This document shows positions 14,936-19,437 of a DNA stretch of 19,437 nt, one piece after another. Both the position numbers and the translations under genes were made by a program. The notes under the pieces are model-generated. The model made no database searches and was not told where the DNA came from. It saw only the letters and a program-made list of their open reading frames with translations. Source of the stretch: Peptococcaceae bacterium (GTDB lineage: Bacteria; Bacillota; Peptococcia; Peptococcales; Peptococcaceae); assembly GCA_900759105.1 (NCBI GenBank), contig CAAETY010000126.1, positions 1 through 19,437 of the forward strand, read 5' to 3'. Each line of letters starts with the position of its first letter. Positions within the stretch are counted from its first letter, which is position 1.

Positions 14936-16366
14936 TTACGCTTGTGCACTCTGTTCAATTTCGTAAGCAACCTGAAGCAAGAATGCTTCATCAAATGGTT
15001 TACCGATGAACTGAATCCCAACAGGAAGCCCCTTTTCATCCTTACCAAATGGTACGGAGATTGCTGGCAAACCAGCTAAGTTGCTGGTTACGGTGCAAAT
15101 ATCTTGCTTATAGGTGGTAACCGCATCATATTCCTTGCCAATTTCCGGTGCAGTCACAACAGAAGCCGGAGTAAGCAAGCAATCGTAGGTCTCAAATGCT
15201 TTTTCGAAGTCATTCTTAATTAAATGACGTACCTTAAGCGCCTTCAAATAGTACGCATCATAGTAACCAGCACTAAGCGCGTAGGTGCCAAGCATAATAC
15301 GGCGCTTTACTTCATCACCAAAGCCCTTTTGACGCGTTTCTTTGAACATAGTAATCATATCATCTGCTTGTTCGCGCAAACCATAACGCACACCGTCATA
15401 ACGCGCAAGGTTAGAGCTTGCCTCAGCCGGTGCAATTAAGTAGTATGCCGGAATTGCATAGTTAGTGGTAGGCAAGGAGCATTCTTCAACGATAGCTCCC
15501 TTTTCTTCCAATACCTTGCGCACTTGATCTAACTTTTCTTTGATAGCCGGTTCAACACCTTCGCCAATATATTCAACCGGCACACCGATTTTTACACCCT
15601 TGATATCTTTGCCAATCAAACGTGTAAAATCTTCATATGCTACATTTGCAGAAGTGGAATCTCTGTGGTCATAGCCAGCCAATGCATTCATTACAATGCC
15701 GGCATCCTTTACATCGTTAACAATTGGCCCAATTTGGTCTAAAGAAGATGCAAATGCAATAAGCCCATAACGAGATACTGCACCATAAGTAGGCTTTAAC
15801 CCTACGATGCCACAAAAAGCAGCAGGTTGACGAATAGAGCCACCGGTATCACTACCGAGTGCATATACAGCCTCACCATCAGCGACAGCAGCAGCAGAAC
15901 CACCACTGGACCCCCCTGGAACACAATCATAGTTTACTGGGTTCTTTGTTGGACCATAGAAGGACGTTTCAGTGGTTGAACCCATCGCAAATTCATCCAT
16001 ATTAGTCTTACCGAGAATAATAGCACCGGCTGCATGCAATTTTTCAACAACTGCCGCATCGTATTGCGGTACAAAGTTATCCAACATTTTGGATGCACAG
16101 GTAGTACGCAAGCCTTCTGTGCAAATATTGTCCTTTACAGCCATCGGAATACCTTCGAGCATTCCAATTTCTTCGCCGCGTGCAATCTTTGCATCAGCAG
16201 CATCAGCTTGAGCCAATGCAGCATCCTTGTTTAAGCTAATATACGCATTGATTTCTGCACCGGCTTCGATTTTAGCAAAATAAGCTTCTGTCAACGCACG
16301 CGCAGTGGTTTCTTTATTTACAAGACGTTCATGCAATTCATGAATGGTTGTCTGACGTTCTGACAA
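14936..16366 (-). CDS. gatA: Asp-tRNA(Asn)/Glu-tRNA(Gln) amidotransferase subunit A
   Basis: GatA is the glutaminase of GatCAB: it hydrolyses glutamine and channels ammonia to GatB. The 476-residue protein belongs to the amidase-signature family, with the Ser-cisSer-Lys triad at Lys78 (GIPMAVKDN), Ser153 (PGGSSGGSAAAVA) and Ser177 (GSDTGGSIRQPA). The start codon is TTG at 16366, with AGGAG nine bases upstream in the short gap after gatC. MSERQTTIHELHERL is a plausible family N-terminus and no ATG fits better. It lies between gatC and gatB as in other CAB operons. The complex implies that this organism makes Gln-tRNA and/or Asn-tRNA indirectly. Confidence 0.97.
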   Translation of the reverse strand: MSERQTTIHELHERLVNKETTARALTEAYFAKIEAGAEINAYISLNKDAALAQADAADAKIARGEEIGMLEGIPMAVKDNICTEGLRTTCASKMLDNFVPQYDAAVVEKLHAAGAIILGKTNMDEFAMGSTTETSFYGPTKNPVNYDCVPGGSSGGSAAAVADGEAVYALGSDTGGSIRQPAAFCGIVGLKPTYGAVSRYGLIAFASSLDQIGPIVNDVKDAGIVMNALAGYDHRDSTSANVAYEDFTRLIGKDIKGVKIGVPVEYIGEGVEPAIKEKLDQVRKVLEEKGAIVEECSLPTTNYAIPAYYLIAPAEASSNLARYDGVRYGLREQADDMITMFKETRQKGFGDEVKRRIMLGTYALSAGYYDAYYLKALKVRHLIKNDFEKAFETYDCLLTPASVVTAPEIGKEYDAVTTYKQDICTVTSNLAGLPAISVPFGKDEKGLPVGIQFIGKPFDEAFLLQVAYEIEQSAQA

Positions 16367-16380
16367 ATTATTTCACTCCT

Positions 16381-16662
16381 TTAGACAATCTTTGGAACTT
16401 GGAACATGTTATCACTTTCGCTAGGTGCATTTTGGAGAACCTTTTCAGCACCCATACTTTCGTGAACCTCATCTTCACGGAACACATTATTAATGTCCAT
16501 CACGTGATTCAACGGTGTAACGTCGGTGGTATCGATTTCACTTAAAGTGTCCATCATTTCAATGATGGATCCCAATTGCTTAAATTGTTCTTCAAGCTCT
16601 TCTTCACTAAATTGCAATCTGCTCAAGTGAGCAACGCGTTCAACAGCTTCTTTTGTTAGCAT
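16381..16662 (-). CDS. gatC: Asp-tRNA(Asn)/Glu-tRNA(Gln) amidotransferase subunit C
   Basis: GatC is the small subunit that wraps around GatA and stabilises the GatA-GatB contact. The 93-residue protein shows the conserved pattern VERVAHLSRLQFSEEELEE, then a central helix and a DVTPLNHV segment, ending in FQVPKIV, which matches the usual VP(K/R)IV terminus. Its ATG lies one base after the ligA stop codon (TAAAATG), and its Shine-Dalgarno AAGGAG is inside the last ligA codons, so it is translated close behind ligA. The gap to gatA is 14 bases. Confidence 0.95.
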   Translation of the reverse strand: MLTKEAVERVAHLSRLQFSEEELEEQFKQLGSIIEMMDTLSEIDTTDVTPLNHVMDINNVFREDEVHESMGAEKVLQNAPSESDNMFQVPKIV

Positions 16663-16663
16663 T

Positions 16664-18664
16664 TTATTCTCCTTCCAATAACTGAATCAGTGTTTTTTCG
16701 GTTAATATTTCTATATTTAAGCTTACCGCTTTTTCGTATTTAGAACCGGCCTTATCGCCGGCAACCACATAGCTTGTTTTTTTGCTGACACTCCCGGTAA
16801 CCTTGCCACCATGGGCTTCAATCATCGCTTTGGCTTCATCACGAGAGTAGGTTGGAAGCGTTCCGGTTAAAACAAACGTTTTTCCAACTAAATTTTGCGA
16901 TAATAATTCTTGCGCTTCCTTGCGTTGCATCGGTACACCCAATGCTTTTAACGTATCCAACTGCGCCTTATTATGTGCATCAGAAAAGAAGTTTTTCACT
17001 TCTCGTGCAATCATTCCGCCAATCTGATCAATATTTTGCAAGGTATCCACATCCACCTGCATAAGATCCTCGATATTCTCAAAATGCTTTTCCAGAATCT
17101 TACTGGTTTCAAGCCCAACAAGTGGAATCCCCAAGCCAAACAGGACACGATAAAAATCTGCATCCTTTGAAGCTTCAATCGCTTGCAAAAGATTCGTTGC
17201 GGATTTTTTCGCAAAGCGATCCAGCGTTAACAGCGAATCCAAGGTCAAACGATATAAGTCCGGCAATTCTTTTACTAGCCCATTTATATAGAGCTGATTC
17301 ACAATTTCCGGCCCCAAGCCTGCTATATCCATGGCATTTTTACTTGCAAAATGTACAATACGTGCACGAACCTGCGCCGGACAAGCCATTCCATTCATAC
17401 AGCGAATAGCCGCTTCCCCTTCCACATGCACAAGTCCACTACCACATTCCGGGCAAACACTTGGAAATTCATACGGTACGCAGTCTGCACCTCGTTTATC
17501 AACCACAACATGGTCAATCTCCGGAATAACGTCACCGGCCTTTTGAATAACCACATAGTCACCCACGCGAATATCTTTCTCGTGAATATAATCCTTATTA
17601 TGCAACGTCGCACGACGAATGGTAGAACCCGCCACAAAAACAGGTTCCAATTCACCGACCGGTGTGGCCACGCCGGTACGACCGATTTGTAACGTAATAT
17701 CATGTAACCGTGTGACTTTTTGTTCCGGTGGAAACTTATAAGCAATCGCCCAGCGTGGCGTTTTGGCACGCACACCAAGTTGCTTTTGCAATGCCAAATC
17801 GTTGAGCTTGATTACCATGCCATCAATCTCAAATGGCAACGTTTGACGCTTCTCCTGCCAGTACAGGCAATACTCATAAGCCTTCTCAATTGTATCACAT
17901 ATCATGTTCTGAATGGGTGCGAAATGCATTTCTTTTATAAAAGAAATCGCCGATTCCTGAGAACTCAGTCCTCTCTCTTCATCGTTTAGCACCGTATAAA
18001 ACAACCCATTCAACTGACGCTTAGCAGTTACCTCAGGATCCAACTGACGCAACGACCCTGCCGCTGCATTACGCGGATTTGCAAAAAGCGACTCACCCAA
18101 CGCATCACGCTTCGCATTAAGGGCATTAAACGCTTTTTTGCTCATATAAATCTCGCCGCGAACAGAGACATCACCTTCAAGATTCGGAATTGAAAGTGGA
18201 ATGCTTCTAATCGTGCGCACATTGTTAGTTACATCCTCACCGTTCACCCCATCACCACGAGTCACCGCCGCTTGCAATTTGCCATCATGGTAATATAACG
18301 CAATAGAAAGCCCATCAACCTTAAATTCCACAGAATACTGAATGCGACTCGTTGGCACGTCCTTACGCAAGCTTGCATCAAAGGCCTGCAAATCCCCCAA
18401 AGAAAATGCATTTGCTAAACTTTGTAACGGAATAGGGTGTTTAAAAGATTGAAATCCCTCCGCAACGGCTCCACCCACTCGCTGGGTAGGCGAATCGGGT
18501 GCAATGTCATCCGGATGCGCTTTTTCAAATGCTTGAAGAGATTGATACAACTTATCATACGCCGCATCACTCAACTCCGGCTCATCCAACACATAATACA
18601 AATACTCATGGTAGCGAACATCCTCCATAAGCTTTTCATATTGTTGCTTTTCTGTTTCCGTCAT
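16664..18664 (-). CDS. ligA: NAD-dependent DNA ligase LigA
   Basis: LigA seals nicks during replication and repair, using NAD+ to adenylate its active-site lysine. The 666-residue length is normal. Order of parts: Ia domain with YHEYLYYVLDEPELSDAAYD; nucleotidyltransferase with adenylated Lys115 in EFKVDG and with RGEIYMSKKAF and NPRNAAAGSLRQLD; OB fold with QIGRTGVATPVGELEPV and RATLHN; a four-cysteine zinc finger at about 403-430 (CPEC...C...C); helix-hairpin-helix repeats; and a C-terminal BRCT domain from about 588 (GKTFVLTGTLP). The ATG at 18664 has GGTGA about 10 bases upstream, with GAGG closer. It is the first gene of ligA-gatCAB-deoC and has a predicted promoter at 18717-18746. Confidence 0.97.
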   Translation of the reverse strand: MTETEKQQYEKLMEDVRYHEYLYYVLDEPELSDAAYDKLYQSLQAFEKAHPDDIAPDSPTQRVGGAVAEGFQSFKHPIPLQSLANAFSLGDLQAFDASLRKDVPTSRIQYSVEFKVDGLSIALYYHDGKLQAAVTRGDGVNGEDVTNNVRTIRSIPLSIPNLEGDVSVRGEIYMSKKAFNALNAKRDALGESLFANPRNAAAGSLRQLDPEVTAKRQLNGLFYTVLNDEERGLSSQESAISFIKEMHFAPIQNMICDTIEKAYEYCLYWQEKRQTLPFEIDGMVIKLNDLALQKQLGVRAKTPRWAIAYKFPPEQKVTRLHDITLQIGRTGVATPVGELEPVFVAGSTIRRATLHNKDYIHEKDIRVGDYVVIQKAGDVIPEIDHVVVDKRGADCVPYEFPSVCPECGSGLVHVEGEAAIRCMNGMACPAQVRARIVHFASKNAMDIAGLGPEIVNQLYINGLVKELPDLYRLTLDSLLTLDRFAKKSATNLLQAIEASKDADFYRVLFGLGIPLVGLETSKILEKHFENIEDLMQVDVDTLQNIDQIGGMIAREVKNFFSDAHNKAQLDTLKALGVPMQRKEAQELLSQNLVGKTFVLTGTLPTYSRDEAKAMIEAHGGKVTGSVSKKTSYVVAGDKAGSKYEKAVSLNIEILTEKTLIQLLEGE

Positions 18665-18716
18665 ATCCTCACTTCACCGTCCCATAACACATTGATTGAT
18701 TAAACACATATCCTTA

Positions 18717-18746
18717 ATTATACTTGAATCGCTATTCTATACGCAA
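18717..18746 (-). promoter_or_regulatory. Predicted promoter for ligA-gatC-gatA-gatB-deoC
   Basis: The minus strand carries a perfect -10 TATAAT (18717-18722) and a -35 of TTGCGT (18741-18746) with an 18-base spacer. The -35 matches only the TTG half of consensus. The start would be near 18710, about 46 bases before the ligA ATG. No terminator is seen between ligA and the PC4-like gene, so this is the likely promoter for the whole unit. Confidence 0.6.
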
Positions 18747-18754
18747 GAGCTTAT

Positions 18755-18785
18755 AGGGATAAATCCGGTTATCCCTTCACCTCCT
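18755..18785 (-). promoter_or_regulatory. 8-bp inverted repeat with an orphan Shine-Dalgarno upstream of the ligA promoter
   Basis: AGGGATAA (18755-18762) is the exact reverse complement of TTATCCCT (18769-18776), around ATCCGG. On the minus strand a full AGGAGGTGA (18777-18785) abuts the repeat, but no start codon or plausible reading frame follows. The repeat ends nine bases upstream of the ligA -35 box, so it could be an operator. It might also be the remnant of a lost small gene. Confidence 0.35.
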
Positions 18786-18825
18786 ATACGCTTCCCAGCA
18801 ATTTCCTTCCTATATAAATAGGCAC

Positions 18826-18857
18826 AAAAAAACCGAACAGAGTAATCTGTTCGGTTT
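18826..18857 (-). terminator. Rho-independent terminator of rplS
   Basis: AAACCGAACAGA (18830-18841) pairs perfectly with TCTGTTCGGTTT (18846-18857) around GTAA. On the minus strand it starts 17 bases after the rplS stop codon and is followed by a T-run, seven in all counting the stem end. It separates rplS from the ligA operon. Confidence 0.93.
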
Positions 18858-18874
18858 GAAATTCAAGCTTAAAA

Positions 18875-19219
18875 TTAGCGATGGATTTCTTTGATACGTG
18901 CAGCTTTGCCGAAACGGTCGCGCATGTAGTAGAGTTTCGCTCTGCGAACTTTACCTTGGCGAACGAGCTTGATGCTAGCAACGCGTGGGCTGTGGATTGG
19001 GAAAATTCTTTCGGTAGTTACACCGTAAGCAGTACGACGAACAGTGAAAGTTTCGGTCAAGCCTTGACCTACACGCTTGATAACAACGCCTTCATAAGCT
19101 TGGAGACGTTCTCTGTTACCTTCGACAACCTTTACTTCGATGTGAACGGTGTCACCAGGACGAAAATCAGGTACATCAGTTTTCATTTGAGCTTGTTCAA
19201 TTTGTTTAATGATATCCAT
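18875..19219 (-). CDS. rplS: 50S ribosomal protein L19
   Basis: L19 sits at the 30S-50S interface of the large ribosomal subunit. The 114-residue basic protein shows the family pattern throughout: the N-terminal helix MDIIKQIEQAQMK, FRPGDTVHIEVKVVEG, the L19 signature around RLQAYEGVVIKRVGQG, then FTVRRTAYGVTTERIFP, HSPRVASIKLVRQGKVRRAKLYYMR and a basic end. The ATG at 19219 has AAAGGAG nine bases upstream. It is flanked by its own terminator and, upstream, by the terminator of the tRNA-Asp unit, so it is probably transcribed alone, without the rpsP-rimM-trmD genes that often precede it in Firmicutes. I found no clear promoter in the 98-base leader. Confidence 0.97.
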   Translation of the reverse strand: MDIIKQIEQAQMKTDVPDFRPGDTVHIEVKVVEGNRERLQAYEGVVIKRVGQGLTETFTVRRTAYGVTTERIFPIHSPRVASIKLVRQGKVRRAKLYYMRDRFGKAARIKEIHR

Positions 19220-19313
19220 GTTGGGTATCTCCTTTCATCTGTGCAGACGTTCATAACTGTTCCTATAAACAGACATCGGACCATCCTGATTAAATTTTTC
19301 GGCCAAAGCCATT

Positions 19314-19341
19314 AAAAAAGACATTGCCAAAGCAATGTCTT
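19314..19341 (-). terminator. Rho-independent terminator of the tRNA unit
   Basis: AAGACATTGC (19318-19327) pairs perfectly with GCAATGTCTT (19332-19341) around CAAA. On the minus strand it lies one base past the tRNA-Asp discriminator and ends in TTTTTT, two of them in the stem. It should end the tRNA transcript before rplS. Confidence 0.92.
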
Positions 19342-19342
19342 A

Positions 19343-19416
19343 CGACGCAGATGGGTCTCGAACCCACGACCTCCAGCGTGACAGGCTGGCGCTCTAACCA
19401 ACTGAGCTACTGCGCC
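19343..19416 (-). tRNA. tRNA-Asp (anticodon GTC)
   Basis: This is a full cloverleaf on the minus strand. The acceptor GGCGCAG pairs with CTGCGTC. The D-arm reads GCTC...GAGC, and the anticodon arm is CCAGC/GCTGG with loop CTGTCAC, giving anticodon GTC (Asp). The T-arm is GTGGG/CCCAT with loop TTCGAGA. The discriminator is G, as expected for tRNA-Asp. The 3' CCA is not encoded. It lies two bases after another tRNA and is closed by a terminator. Confidence 0.95.
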
Positions 19417-19418
19417 AA

Positions 19419-19437
19419 TGGATGATGACGGGCTCGA
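19419..19437 (-). tRNA. Partial tRNA 3' end, probably tRNA-Val, cut by the window edge
   Basis: The last bases on the minus strand read as the end of a T-loop (TCGAGC), the T-stem half CCGTC, the acceptor half ATCATCC and discriminator A. They closely match the 3' end of bacterial tRNA-Val, whose E. coli form ends similarly. The anticodon is outside the window, so the amino acid is inferred. Only two bases separate it from tRNA-Asp, so the two are one transcript. Confidence 0.7.

Noticed and set aside
18784..18981. 65-codon minus-strand frame overlapping the end of rplS
   Set aside because: It is an alternative frame of rplS that runs through the rplS terminator, with no family resemblance.
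1..19437. CRISPR arrays, tandem repeats, rRNA genes, transposase genes, prophage modules
   Set aside because: Scanned by eye and none seen.

Overview
The window is a gene-dense piece of a bacterial chromosome, moderately AT-rich, from a Firmicutes (Bacillota) bacterium. The organism call is inference. GatCAB is encoded beside an NAD-dependent ligase, and ispE-glmU-prs-pth-mfd runs in the order known from Bacillus subtilis but without the sporulation-linked genes that lie among them there. A PrsA/SurA-like lipoprotein foldase follows mfd. Protein character and gene order fit a non-sporing Negativicutes lineage (Veillonella-like) best, but I could not run a search. Apart from tRNA-Arg and one ABC exporter pair, every gene is on the minus strand.

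Layout. (1) 1-133: a strong hairpin of unknown origin, then the terminator of the minus-strand operon. (2) 134-8679, minus strand, transcribed right to left: ispE (isoprenoid precursors), glmU (UDP-GlcNAc), prs (PRPP), pth (peptidyl-tRNA recycling), a terminator, mfd (transcription-coupled repair) and a foldase lipoprotein gene. (3) 8680-8970: intergenic region with back-to-back promoters for ispE and tRNA-Arg. The ispE leader holds a perfect 16-bp hairpin. (4) 8971-12544, plus strand: tRNA-Arg(CCG), its terminator, then two overlapping ABC-exporter half genes. Their motifs predict a heterodimer with one degenerate ATP site. The second gene carries a frameshift near 11673 that separates its membrane domain from its ATPase domain. 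(5) 12551-12596: a terminator serving both converging operons. (6) 12599-18664, minus strand: ligA, gatC, gatA, gatB, deoC and a small PC4/YdbC-type gene, tightly packed and probably one operon from a promoter at about 18717-18746. (7) 18826-19437, minus strand: rplS with its terminator, tRNA-Asp(GTC) with its terminator, and the 3' end of another tRNA (probably Val) cut by the window edge.

The genes are mainly housekeeping: cell-envelope and isoprenoid precursors, nucleotide supply, tRNA recycling and amidation, DNA ligation and repair. I found no prophage, CRISPR array, insertion-sequence transposase or obvious new defence system. The points most worth a second look are the frameshifted, asymmetric ABC exporter behind a tRNA terminator, the hairpin leader of ispE, and the unexplained inverted repeat with an orphan Shine-Dalgarno upstream of ligA.
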